DNA of 55,455 nt from JAFNGF01 sp964567045 (GTDB taxonomy: Bacteria > Planctomycetota > Phycisphaerae > Sedimentisphaerales > Anaerobacaceae). How positions within the stretch are numbered: position 1 is the stretch's first letter; every line of letters starts with the position of its first letter. The position numbers were made by a program, and so were the translations under genes. Below are positions 25,261-33,445 of this stretch, one piece after another. The notes below the pieces were generated by a model that was not told where the DNA came from, made no database searches, and was given only the letters and a program-made list of their open reading frames with translations. The stretch spans positions 1-55,455 of the forward strand of contig CAZMLE010000021.1 in the NCBI GenBank assembly GCA_964567045.1, in the 5' to 3' direction.

Positions 25261-26266
25261 TCGGTTTGCCTCCTGCCGGAATCTGCTTGCAGAATCTATC
25301 AATAAGAGGCCTGACGCCGTTCATCAAAAGCACGGCGTACATTACGCCTTCCGGATACGCGCCGGCAATCCTTATAAGCATCGTCATTGTCCCTACCCCG
25401 ACTCCAAAAATCCACCTTCCTTTGGCTGTTAAGGGAGCAGTCACCGGGTCCGTAGCGATGAAAAAAGCCCCTATCAGAAGCCCCCCACTACTTAAGTGAA
25501 AGAAAGGCTGAACGTAGGCATCGTGATCCGCTAAGTAGGCAATGGCCGCAAAGACAAAAGCCGACAGTAACACCGCCAAGGGGATGTGAAAGCTAATCGT
25601 GCGTCTTACTATTAAGTACAGGCCGCCCACCAGAAGTGCAATTACGCTTGTTTCGCCCAGGCAGCCGGCAACTTCGCCCGTAACAGTAGCTCTGAATTGC
25701 CGCCGGCTATAAATTTGCGCCCCATTTTTATCTTTTATAGCCATTTTGCTCCAGGCCAACGGCGTTGCCTGTGTCCTGGCGTCCACGATGTTCTCTGGAG
25801 CGACTTTGGGCATCGCACGGTCAATTGTCGCCGGCACCGTCCAACTGGTCATTAACATGCCAAAGGAAACGGTTAAGAATGCCCTGCCAACCATCGCAGG
25901 GTTGAATATATTGGCGCCGAGTCCGCCAAAGACCATTTTACCGATGGCGATGGCAAAACAACTGCCGATTACCGCCGCCCAGACCGGCAACCTCGGCGGC
26001 AGCGATAACGCCAGAATGATGCCGGTAACAATAGCGCTGAGATCATCAAGTGAGTTAGGCTTCTTGCGGATCAAATTGCACAGCCACTCGCACATCATCG
26101 AGCAGAGCACACAGGCGCCGATGAGTATAGCAGCGTAGAGACGAAAGAAATAGCCTGCCGCAATCATAGCGGGGACAAGTGCGATAATGACGTCTATCAT
26201 TACCCTGCGGGTGGAAAGAGGCTCCCCTATATGCGGTGCAGGCGAAACAGTTATGTCCCTAAGCAT
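25253..26266 (-). CDS. rnfD: Rnf complex subunit D
   Basis: About 337 aa with ~9-10 membrane helices, homologous to NqrB. The flavinylation site reads DARTQATPLAW, matching the D-x-x-[S/T]-x-A-T pattern, so FMN is expected on the last Thr. The frame extends to 26335, but this part is translated from a low-complexity repeat tract; MLRDITVSPAPHIG from ATG 26266 matches the family N-terminus and is chosen. Confidence 0.94.
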   Translation of the reverse strand: MLRDITVSPAPHIGEPLSTRRVMIDVIIALVPAMIAAGYFFRLYAAILIGACVLCSMMCEWLCNLIRKKPNSLDDLSAIVTGIILALSLPPRLPVWAAVIGSCFAIAIGKMVFGGLGANIFNPAMVGRAFLTVSFGMLMTSWTVPATIDRAMPKVAPENIVDARTQATPLAWSKMAIKDKNGAQIYSRRQFRATVTGEVAGCLGETSVIALLVGGLYLIVRRTISFHIPLAVLLSAFVFAAIAYLADHDAYVQPFFHLSSGGLLIGAFFIATDPVTAPLTAKGRWIFGVGVGTMTMLIRIAGAYPEGVMYAVLLMNGVRPLIDRFCKQIPAGGKPSA

Positions 26267-26338
26267 CTTCTCGTATCCCGTATTGCGTATATCGTATCGC
26301 GTGACGCACGACTCATCACGCAGTACGCATGACAAATA
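26267..26338. repeat. Simple-sequence tract between rnfC and rnfD
   Basis: A 72-bp gap built from degenerate units such as ATACG, CGTAT, TGACGCACG and GTACGCATG. Similar composition occurs at 33330-33405 and briefly inside the radical SAM gene near 19705-19735. It carries no obvious function and supplies the weak purine-rich sequence before rnfD. Confidence 0.55.
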
Positions 26339-27712
26339 TTATTGCGGCATCATCTTCTTCTGCCTGGCAAGAAAGATTTTGCCCGTTTTGATATAGCCGG
26401 TCAGCTCTATCTTGGCGGGGCAAACGTAGCTGCAACAGCCGCACTCGGTACACGCATTTATGTAGTAACTTTCTGCCACATCCAGCAGGTTACTTTTAAC
26501 CGCGTGGGCGATCTTCGTCGGGCTTAAGTTCTCAGGGCAGGCCGCCAAACATCGACCGCACCGGATACAAGGCGTCTGCCGGCGGGCGAATTTTGCCTTG
26601 CCAATCTGTTCCTTAGTCAGCACGGTTATGGCGTTGGTGGTCTTTGTGATGGGCGTCTCCAGGTCAGCAACAGCAATGCCCATCATCGGGCCGCCAAGAA
26701 CTACTTTTGCAGATTTCTGGGTCACCCCGCCGCAGAATTCGATAAGCCGGCCAACCGATGCCCCTATGGCAACGTTGTAATTGCCCGGCTTTGCAATTGC
26801 TTCTCCGGTCACGGTTACAACTCTGTGGGTCAAAGGCAAATCAGCCAGAACCGCTTCTGCAATAGCTGCTGCGGTGGCAACATTAAGGACTACTACTCCT
26901 ATCATAGGAGGAATCCCACCCGTTGGGACATTTCTATTTAGAATCGCTTTTACGAGCTGCCTTTCGCCGCCTTGCGGATACTTGGTCTTGACCGGAACAA
27001 CTCTGATGCCGTCGCTGCTTCGGCTTCTGCTTAGCGCTGCACTAATAGCCTCTATCGCTTCCGGCTTGTTGTCTTCGATGCCTACGAAGACTCGTGAACA
27101 GCCGGACGCCCTTCGCGCAAGCTTGATGCCCGCGACAATTTCGTTGGTCCGCTCAAGCATAAGCCGGTAGTCGCAGGTAATATACGGCTCGCACTCGCAG
27201 CCGTTGACGATCATTATTTCCTTGGGCATCTGAGGATTGGGTTCTATCTTTACCCTTGTAGGAAATCCGGCTCCTCCCATACCTACGATACCAGCCTCTC
27301 GGATGATGTCACATATCCTTTCAGGCAAGTAGCGATTTTCATCGAAACCGTCTTCCAATTCGAAGCGACGCTGTTTTATGGGGACATACTGGTATGCATC
27401 TATAAGTATAGCTGGACTGCGCCCTAAAATGGGGTGAGATCGCAGGGCGATTTCTCTTACTTTGCCGGTAATGGGCGAATGAATCGGTGCGGAAACGTAT
27501 GCGTCGGAGTCGCCGATCTTCTGCCCTGCCTGAACCATGTTTCCGCTGCGGACCAATGGCCGGCAAACAGCTCCGGTATGCTGGCTCAGCATGACTGCGA
27601 CTTGCTCGACGGCAGGACCAGGTTGTATTTCGCTGTCACGAGTAAGAGATTTTTTCTCCGGCGGGTGCACGCCGCCGCGGAAAGAAAGCTTGCCTGCAAT
27701 GTCGACTTCCAT
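26339..27712 (-). CDS. rnfC: Rnf complex subunit C, NADH-site Fe-S flavoprotein
   Basis: A 457-aa cytoplasmic subunit. The N-terminus FRGGVHPPEKK is typical of RnfC. The Complex I 51-kDa-like flavin/NADH region contains GMGGAGFPTRVK (~140-151) and NGCECEPY. An SLBB region follows, then two [4Fe-4S] motifs CIRCGRCLAACP and CTECGCCSYVCP near the C-terminus. It exchanges electrons with NAD+. It is second in the operon, 18 bp after the two-TM Cys gene. Confidence 0.96.
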   Translation of the reverse strand: MEVDIAGKLSFRGGVHPPEKKSLTRDSEIQPGPAVEQVAVMLSQHTGAVCRPLVRSGNMVQAGQKIGDSDAYVSAPIHSPITGKVREIALRSHPILGRSPAILIDAYQYVPIKQRRFELEDGFDENRYLPERICDIIREAGIVGMGGAGFPTRVKIEPNPQMPKEIMIVNGCECEPYITCDYRLMLERTNEIVAGIKLARRASGCSRVFVGIEDNKPEAIEAISAALSRSRSSDGIRVVPVKTKYPQGGERQLVKAILNRNVPTGGIPPMIGVVVLNVATAAAIAEAVLADLPLTHRVVTVTGEAIAKPGNYNVAIGASVGRLIEFCGGVTQKSAKVVLGGPMMGIAVADLETPITKTTNAITVLTKEQIGKAKFARRQTPCIRCGRCLAACPENLSPTKIAHAVKSNLLDVAESYYINACTECGCCSYVCPAKIELTGYIKTGKIFLARQKKMMPQ

Positions 27713-27730
27713 ATCGCAAGGCTTTCAGGA

Positions 27731-28024
27731 TTACTTAGACCTGCCAAATCGTCCGCTTACTGCCCTTATAACCAATATCAACACCAAAGTTATGGATACA
27801 GAAAAAACAAAAGCAACCGCTGTTCGCAGCCGTTCGGCGTTTATCGTCTGAGCCAGCACCCTCTCGGAAAGCGCCAGGCAAACAATGAAAAACAGCAGGG
27901 GTACCGCGAAAGCAACCACCACCTTAGACACAAGCGAAGGGCCTTTGCTGCCGCCCAGCTTCTGGTAAGCGTCTTGACAGTCGTCTCTGCGACCGCACTG
28001 TTGACAGGATCTTTGCTCAGCCAT
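27731..28024 (-). CDS. Rnf-associated two-TM cysteine protein (RseC-like layout)
   Basis: A 97-aa protein. CQQCGRRDDC lies at residues 7-16, followed by two membrane helices (~33-56 and ~68-88) and a basic tail. The layout resembles RseC/RsxC-associated SoxR-reducing proteins found with Rnf genes, but the match is by topology only. It is the first gene after the rnf promoter, so it is produced together with the complex; a role in redox control or assembly is inferred. Confidence 0.7.
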   Translation of the reverse strand: MAEQRSCQQCGRRDDCQDAYQKLGGSKGPSLVSKVVVAFAVPLLFFIVCLALSERVLAQTINAERLRTAVAFVFSVSITLVLILVIRAVSGRFGRSK

Positions 28025-28054
28025 ATTTCTTGCTGTGATTGAAATAAAAAATAA

Positions 28055-28083
28055 TTTATAATGAATAGGGCCGAGATTTTCAA
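28055..28083 (-). promoter_or_regulatory. rnf operon promoter
   Basis: On the minus strand TTGAAA (28078-28083) and TATAAA (28055-28060) are exactly 17 bp apart, putting the start site about 24 nt before the ATG at 28024. No operator is evident. Confidence 0.7.
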
Positions 28084-28101
28084 ACAGAATCCTTCAGGGT
28101 T

Positions 28102-28929
28102 GTGAAGATTATTATGTTACGACAATTAAGCTTGTTTACGCTGGGTTTTGTCTTGTGCTTCTGTGCCGGCTGTGCAATCAATCCGATAACCGGTGAGGAA
28201 GACCTGATGTTCTACCCGGAGGACAAGGATATTGCCATCGGCAAGAAGTATGCCCCTGAAGTCGAAAAACAACTGAGCGGAAAAATCGCCAACGAAGACC
28301 TGCAGAACTACATCGACCGTATCGGGCAAAAAATCGCTCGTGTAAGTCAAAGACCAGACCTGGAATATCACTTTGTCGCTCTGCAAGACAAATCTACTAA
28401 TGCCTTTGCTCTGCCGGGTGGATACGTCTTTATCTTGCGAGGGATGCTGGAAAAACTAACCAGCGAATCCCAGCTGGCGGCGATTCTGGGCCACGAAATA
28501 GCGCACGTTGTTGCCCGCGATAGCATGGCGGCCTTGAGTCGTCAGCACGCGGTAGATGTTCTGATGGTCGCTGCGATTGCCGGGCGGGCGCCTGGAGAGG
28601 CTGTCAGGGCCGCCAGCTTAACGCGACTGTTTTTGGACCTGCGATACAGTAGAGAAGACGAACGCCAGGCCGACCTTGCGGGCCTGGCTTACATGACCGC
28701 CGCCGGCTATGACCCTCACGGAGCTGCCGAGCTAATCCAGATTCTTGAGGACGAGCACGCGGTCAAAGAGCTGGAGTTTTTCTCAACGCATCCTTCTCCC
28801 CGCAACCGCAGACAGTATATTACCGAGGAAATTGAAAAGAATTACTCCAGCCTTACGGGTTTGAAAACAGGCAAGGAAGACTATCACAGCCATGTCCTGC
28901 ACCCATTAACACGCAAACGCCCCAAATGA
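28102..28929 (+). CDS. M48-family metalloprotease, probable lipoprotein
   Basis: A 275-aa zinc protease of the BepA/LoiP type. A hydrophobic signal ends in FCAGC (acceptor Cys ~23; the -3 residue is unusual). The catalytic HExxH is in LGHEIAHVVARDS, and the third ligand is in DERQADLAGLAYM. Members degrade or chaperone misassembled outer-membrane proteins. The frame opens with GTG at 28102 (AGGG 3 nt upstream); ATG at 28114 is the alternative. It is divergent from the rnf operon, with promoters back to back. Confidence 0.92.
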   Translation: MKIIMLRQLSLFTLGFVLCFCAGCAINPITGEEDLMFYPEDKDIAIGKKYAPEVEKQLSGKIANEDLQNYIDRIGQKIARVSQRPDLEYHFVALQDKSTNAFALPGGYVFILRGMLEKLTSESQLAAILGHEIAHVVARDSMAALSRQHAVDVLMVAAIAGRAPGEAVRAASLTRLFLDLRYSREDERQADLAGLAYMTAAGYDPHGAAELIQILEDEHAVKELEFFSTHPSPRNRRQYITEEIEKNYSSLTGLKTGKEDYHSHVLHPLTRKRPK

Positions 28930-29027
28930 ATATCTCGGCATTTCGTGCCCAAAATGGTCCAACCGCCGCACATGTACTTATGATGTAGCGAAGAACTGGC
29001 GTGACGGCCGGTGTGTCGAGCCGATCA

Positions 29028-29444
29028 TTAGCCGGCTCCGCCAGATAGCCGTGCCTTTCGCCCCGCCTCGGTCTTGCTATACTTGCAGTCCGGGCATCGG
29101 TCAGGGAAGTCGTTAGGCACCGCCCCATAAAAGAACATTTTGCCGCAGTTCTCGCACTTGACGGCTCTAAAGACACTTTCCTTGCCGCACTTCTGACAGA
29201 CTAGCACGGGCGTCTGCAAGGAAAGGGGATTAGCCTTGACCCTTTCCTCTATGTTCGTGAAGTAATCCTTGCTATCGATCTGGTACTCAGCTTTACAGTC
29301 TGGGTTGTTACATTTGACCCACATCATCTCGCCGCGTTTGAGCTGTCCGACACCGCCGCCGCCGCCCGACCGCGTCGCCAGAAAGATAACTACGGCCAAA
29401 ACAAGACACACGACGATAACAATAATGTAAATCGTATTCTTCAT
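29028..29444 (-). CDS. Membrane-anchored zinc-ribbon protein
   Basis: A 138-aa protein. An N-terminal membrane helix (~4-24) precedes a Gly-rich linker and three CxxC-like pairs: CNNPDC, CQKCG and CENCG, with CPDC near the end. This suggests two zinc ribbons on one side of the membrane. GGAGG sits 8 nt before ATG. I do not recognise a named family; it could be a nucleic-acid or protein-binding adaptor. Confidence 0.75.
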   Translation of the reverse strand: MKNTIYIIVIVVCLVLAVVIFLATRSGGGGGVGQLKRGEMMWVKCNNPDCKAEYQIDSKDYFTNIEERVKANPLSLQTPVLVCQKCGKESVFRAVKCENCGKMFFYGAVPNDFPDRCPDCKYSKTEAGRKARLSGGAG

Positions 29445-29549
29445 TCTAAGACCTCCAAGTAGTAACCGGGTATTTGGTCATTCCTTTGCGCTAATAAATT
29501 ACTGCCTGCCATCTGCTTTGTCAAACGCTTATTTTTCTTCGTTGCCCGA

Positions 29550-30605
29550 CTACAGGCTTGGTGGTGAACCCGCCTGGCGGACTATCTGCATAATCCTGGC
29601 CGGCTCTTCCGGGAAGCCGGTACGAGCGGAAAGATAAGCTGACTCGATGACCGCCATAGCCTTTAGATTCTCTCTGCCGGTGCTGCAAAGCTCGTTTTTA
29701 TCGGGCGATAACATGCACAAGGCAAAATTTTCCAGCAGGCTCGTCATACAGCAAAGGTCATCGTATTGGAACTGCTGCTGTTCACCGGTCTGGCCGCGGC
29801 TATCGGTAACGGCGAACTGTGTGTTGCTCACCGTGAGAATCTTGCCCTTGCCATATATTCTAAGGAACTGCTCTGTCGGCTCAACTCCGGCCCGGCGAAA
29901 AGCCACCAGCTCGGCGATAAGAGTGTCACTGAATTTCATCGTTACAACCACTGTATCTTCCGTCAAATAAAGCCGCTGTTGTTTGTCCGCCGCCTGGCTT
30001 GTGCTTAATGAGTAAACCTGCTGGGGCAGCGAAAAATTCCACACTATCTGGTCGACAATCCCATAGCAGTTACGTAGTAGCACGCCGCCACCGGCCAGCT
30101 TCGGGTCGGTATACCAGGCGGGGCCGATCTCGTTGCCGGCGTTGCAGAAAGCCGTTATCAGAAAAACCTGCTCGATTTGGCCTTGCTGCAGAAGCTCTCG
30201 CAGAGTAAGAAAACTACCCGCAAATCGGCTGGGATTTGCGATAACAAACTTTACGCCCTCATCTTCAGCGAGCTGAACAAACTCCGCCGCCTCCTCGAAA
30301 TTCCGTGCCGGCGGAGCGAGCTTGAGCACGTGGAACTTCTTTTTCATCGCCATCCGAACGTGCTCAGCGCAGCTATACATGCCGGCAGCGACAAGCAGAC
30401 AATCAAGCTGATTCTGGATTATTAGCTGCCGGTAGTCGTCGTACGCCGCACAGCAGTATTGAGCGGCGGTTTCCTCGGCAACTTTAGCATCCAGGTCCGC
30501 GACGGCCTGGAGCCGGAAATGCTCGCTCTTGCTCACCGCATCAAGCAGAAGCTGACCGCCCTCACTTACGCCCAGCACCGCAGTTTTTAATTCTGCCTCG
30601 GTCAT
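29550..30605 (-). CDS. Gfo/Idh/MocA-family oxidoreductase
   Basis: A 351-aa NAD(P)-dependent sugar or polyol dehydrogenase-like protein. The N-terminal Rossmann strand reads AVLGVSEGGQLLLDAV, followed by AVADLDAKVAEETAAQY and VLKLAPPARNFEEAAEFVQ. The usual EKP motif appears as KLAPP, so a catalytic Lys may be retained but the Glu and Pro context is altered. Family members act on inositol and hexose derivatives; the substrate is not predictable. Single gene, AAGG ribosome site. Confidence 0.82.
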   Translation of the reverse strand: MTEAELKTAVLGVSEGGQLLLDAVSKSEHFRLQAVADLDAKVAEETAAQYCCAAYDDYRQLIIQNQLDCLLVAAGMYSCAEHVRMAMKKKFHVLKLAPPARNFEEAAEFVQLAEDEGVKFVIANPSRFAGSFLTLRELLQQGQIEQVFLITAFCNAGNEIGPAWYTDPKLAGGGVLLRNCYGIVDQIVWNFSLPQQVYSLSTSQAADKQQRLYLTEDTVVVTMKFSDTLIAELVAFRRAGVEPTEQFLRIYGKGKILTVSNTQFAVTDSRGQTGEQQQFQYDDLCCMTSLLENFALCMLSPDKNELCSTGRENLKAMAVIESAYLSARTGFPEEPARIMQIVRQAGSPPSL

Positions 30606-30704
30606 CGTTGCCTTATCTTATACTCTTTGAGCCAAAAAGAGACCAATCAAAAACCGCCGTGGTCGGTTGAATTCCAATGTAATTATTTTTTATTTTTATT
30701 CTTA

Positions 30705-30733
30705 TTGACGCCCGGTTCGTCTCCGCGTAGAAT
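30705..30733 (+). promoter_or_regulatory. Cold-shock gene promoter
   Basis: TTGACG (30705-30710) and TAGAAT (30728-30733) are 17 bp apart. The resulting leader of about 97 nt is long, as in many csp mRNAs whose 5' UTR controls temperature-dependent translation. Confidence 0.65.
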
Positions 30734-30836
30734 ACCGGCGTTTTGGGGTATATTCTCAGGTCTCTCAAGAATATGCTCTTGTAAAGAATTGGAGAGACAG
30801 GATTTATGGCCGCTAGTAGGCCAAAGGAGCACAAAA

Positions 30837-31040
30837 GTGAGTACAGGTACAGTAAAATGGTTTAACGAGAAAAAAGGCTTTGGGTTTATCACGCCCGATG
30901 AGGCCGGCGATGACTTGTTCGTTCATCATTCGGAAATCAAGATGGGCGGCTACGCTACACTCGAGCAAGGCCAGAAGGTGCAGTTCGAGATCGGACAGGG
31001 TAAAAAAGGCCCTTGTGCGACCAACGTAGTCCCTGTTTAA
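30837..31040 (+). CDS. Cold-shock-domain RNA chaperone
   Basis: A 67-aa CspA-family protein starting with GTG at 30837, seven bases after AAAGGAG. It carries STGTVKWFN, the RNP1 motif KGFGFI and the RNP2 motif DLFVHH. It binds single-stranded RNA and DNA and melts structures. A longer upstream frame to 30627 is translated UTR. A strong hairpin terminator follows at 31067. Confidence 0.96.
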   Translation: MSTGTVKWFNEKKGFGFITPDEAGDDLFVHHSEIKMGGYATLEQGQKVQFEIGQGKKGPCATNVVPV

Positions 31041-31066
31041 TCCAAAGGAACACGCTCGAAAAACCA

Positions 31067-31095
31067 ACGGGCTCCGCTAAAGTCGGAGCCCGTTT
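31067..31095. terminator. Bidirectional terminator
   Basis: Perfect 10-bp stem ACGGGCTCCG/CGGAGCCCGT with a 7-nt loop and T residues on one side, A residues on the other. It lies between the csp gene and the convergent gene at 31123. Confidence 0.85.
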
Positions 31096-31122
31096 AACTT
31101 TGACATTCAAGCCGCCAGGTAT

Positions 31123-32118
31123 TTAGCCCTTCTTGGGCGCCGGAATAAGCTTCTTGCCGGTCACCTTTTGGGTACCTCTTGAGCTGGTCGTCTCTCCAGT
31201 AAGCTTGTTGTCTTGAAGTTTCGCTGCGAAGCTGATTTCGAATTTCTGGTCACCGAACTCCAGCACTATCTGGAAGGTCACCTGGTCGCCTTCAAGACCA
31301 ACCTTCTTAATGGCAATTGGCCCGTACATGCCGCTCAAATCCGGGTTGACCTGCAGTATCTGTTTGCGGGTGCCGCGTTCCGAGGTGATTTCAAGCTCCC
31401 ACTTGCCGATCAGCGCAACGCCAATACGCTTCCCCTCTGCTGTACTTTCGCCCCGCTCACTCTTGAATGTGCCGGAAAGCGTATCTGCCTTGACCGTTCC
31501 CTCGAAGGTCGATTCAAACTGCCGATCCTGGATCTTACTCGTCCGCTTGAATGTGAGCTTGCCGTCCTTGAACTGGACATCGCTGATCTGGTGTTCGCCA
31601 AACTGGCTTTGCCAATCCGCAGTGAGTTTGCCTTCTTTGTCAGCCTTTACTACCAGCGTGGCGGTGAATTCCCGTTCGCCCATCTTGACCTTCATTTCCC
31701 AGTTGCCAACCACCGCCGGCATCGGTTTGACACGCTGGCCCTCGACCTTAGACTCACCCCTGTCACTCGATAGGGTCCCCGAGATTTTGTCACCATCGAG
31801 CGTCCCGGCAAAGTTCATCCTGAATTCCTGGTCGCCGAATCGACTGATCTGTAGGAAGCTGAGGTTATTTCCCTCATACTTAATATCGCTCAACTCACCC
31901 AGACCAAAAAAGCTGATCCACTGACCGGCCAGCTTACCCTCCTTGTCTTTGGAGAAGGACATAATCGAAGTCATCTGCTGGCCATTGAACTCAATCTTGA
32001 GCAGCCAGTCTCCTGTAATTCCTTTCTCAGCCGGCTCAGCCGACATCGCCGCACACGGCGTCACCAAAACCATAAGCACAACAAACCCAACCATCTTGTA
32101 CAATCCTGTCTGTTTCAT
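31123..32118 (-). CDS. Secreted protein with three lipocalin-like repeats
   Basis: About 331 aa with a signal peptide ending near AAMSAEP. Three ~95-residue repeats follow, each opening with G-[DNK]-W-x-[LM]-x-[IV] (GDWLLKIEF, GNWEMKVKM, GKWELEITS), having a GKL segment in the middle and closing with RGxxKVxGxx (RGESKVEGQR, RGESTAEGKR, RGTQKVTGKK). Alternating polar and hydrophobic residues suggest beta barrels. ATG 32118 has GGAGG 8 nt upstream; a TTG frame extension is ignored. Function unknown, perhaps periplasmic ligand binding. Confidence 0.8.
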   Translation of the reverse strand: MKQTGLYKMVGFVVLMVLVTPCAAMSAEPAEKGITGDWLLKIEFNGQQMTSIMSFSKDKEGKLAGQWISFFGLGELSDIKYEGNNLSFLQISRFGDQEFRMNFAGTLDGDKISGTLSSDRGESKVEGQRVKPMPAVVGNWEMKVKMGEREFTATLVVKADKEGKLTADWQSQFGEHQISDVQFKDGKLTFKRTSKIQDRQFESTFEGTVKADTLSGTFKSERGESTAEGKRIGVALIGKWELEITSERGTRKQILQVNPDLSGMYGPIAIKKVGLEGDQVTFQIVLEFGDQKFEISFAAKLQDNKLTGETTSSRGTQKVTGKKLIPAPKKG

Positions 32119-32133
32119 TGTGTATTCCTCCAA

Positions 32134-32516
32134 AAAAGAAATTATTCAGACCGTACTCTTGTATTCTATTGGCTTGCGATTGTCAATCAAAAATAATCAA
32201 AGATAAAACCCCCAAATAAATCCGCCGTATGTCTGGCGGATAAATTTGGGGGCTAAATATGGTCGGATTGTTGTTTCCCGGTTTCTTGGCGTACCTTTTC
32301 CGATAATTAGCCGCGCAATTTATTGCAGGGTCATCTGTCCAATTAACCACTCACCAGTTAACGATTTAACTAATTCGCACGGCCCCCTGCCCACCAAATC
32401 CGTCTGACCCCGAATTCGCTGGTGGATTATTCTGCCATCCCCCCAATTTGTGTGTAGAGAATTGAAAGAGAAACAGCCAAACAACGTCGCCGTGTAATCT
32501 GTTCAAGCTGACCATC
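32134..32516. other. Gene-free region with palindromic repeat
   Basis: No gene is supported. A long imperfect inverted repeat with ends AACCCCC and GGGGGCTAAATAT lies at 32207-32260 and has an inner perfect stem ATCCGCC/GGCGGAT. The rest, including a TTAAC-rich patch near 32340-32375, shows nothing recognisable. Confidence 0.6.
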
Positions 32517-33254
32517 TCAAGCCAAATAGTTGGCCAAAAAAGCGTTGATCCCCTTAATCATCAATTCAACGTCTGAACGACTGAATTGTTCGAATTCGCC
32601 ATGCGCCGCATGATTGCGAATATCTGCCCATGCTCGCAGTTGTTTCGCCATAGCTTCGTTATATGTGCCGGTTTTTCTATGCGAGTCTATTAAAGCATTG
32701 AGTCTCACAGGACGTCCCTTCTGCTCAGTCGTTGGAACCTGTGGTCGCTGCCTTGTGGCGAGAGTTCGTAATACTTTCTCCAGAACAGCTCCCGCCAAAA
32801 CTGCCGCAGGCACATGATTAAACTTCCCGCGATGCCCTTCTTCAAGCAGATTCTCTGCTTGCGCCATGTAATCAACGGCAATTTCACCTTCTATCTGATT
32901 TGGCAAATCATCCAGAAATCCGGTTTCAAAATCCTGTTTTATGCCTTTTAGAAGAGAAATGCCATATTCAAGACGATCTTTTCTATTGTCTAGACTGGGA
33001 AAATTGATTACCTGCCGATGGTTGACATTGTTCTCTGGGACTATGTTTGATAGCAGGGATGCGACTTTTGTCCTCCATTCAACAAAACGTTGCCAATCAA
33101 CTCTGTAGTGGTGCCTCACTTTAGAAGCCTCATCCAACCAAGATTCATAACTGGATTCGGTAACTTCTATGTCATTATAGATACCCTCTCCTTCTGCGAT
33201 AAGCTCGCTAAATCGTGAAAGATATTGTCGCCGTAAATTGGGTGGAAAGCCCAT
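32517..33254 (-). CDS. DUF4145/HEPN-like protein
   Basis: A 245-aa protein, helical throughout. The C-terminal third has AVLEKVLRTLA and ADIRNHAAHGEFEQFSRSDVELMIKGI, where RNHAAH gives an R-x4-H arrangement as in HEPN-fold RNases and DUF4145 proteins. The N-terminal ~130 residues are unassigned. It stands alone with no nucleotidyltransferase partner, so it may be a solitary stress or defence RNase, or a non-enzymatic HEPN protein. Confidence 0.65.
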   Translation of the reverse strand: MGFPPNLRRQYLSRFSELIAEGEGIYNDIEVTESSYESWLDEASKVRHHYRVDWQRFVEWRTKVASLLSNIVPENNVNHRQVINFPSLDNRKDRLEYGISLLKGIKQDFETGFLDDLPNQIEGEIAVDYMAQAENLLEEGHRGKFNHVPAAVLAGAVLEKVLRTLATRQRPQVPTTEQKGRPVRLNALIDSHRKTGTYNEAMAKQLRAWADIRNHAAHGEFEQFSRSDVELMIKGINAFLANYLA

Positions 33255-33445
33255 CTGCTTATCTGTCCTATTTGCCAGCGTAAGTCAACTTATTTGAAAA
33301 ACCCGCAATTCCCGCCAAACAAATTCGTCGCTCGTATATCGTATACCGTCGTTCGTATCTTGTCCGTCATCTGTCGTCTGTAATCTGTTTTCCGTCCTCC
33401 GTCATCTATCGGCACCACGATGGTGCCGGCTAAACGGCCGCTCGC
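33255..33445. repeat. Simple-sequence and palindrome-rich spacer behind glyA
   Basis: A degenerate tract of CGTAT, CGTC and CTGTC units (about 33330-33405) is followed by a palindrome GGCACCA/TGGTGCC and then GCCGCTCGC/GCGAGCGGC-type sequence reaching into the last codons of glyA. No gene is seen. Confidence 0.6.
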
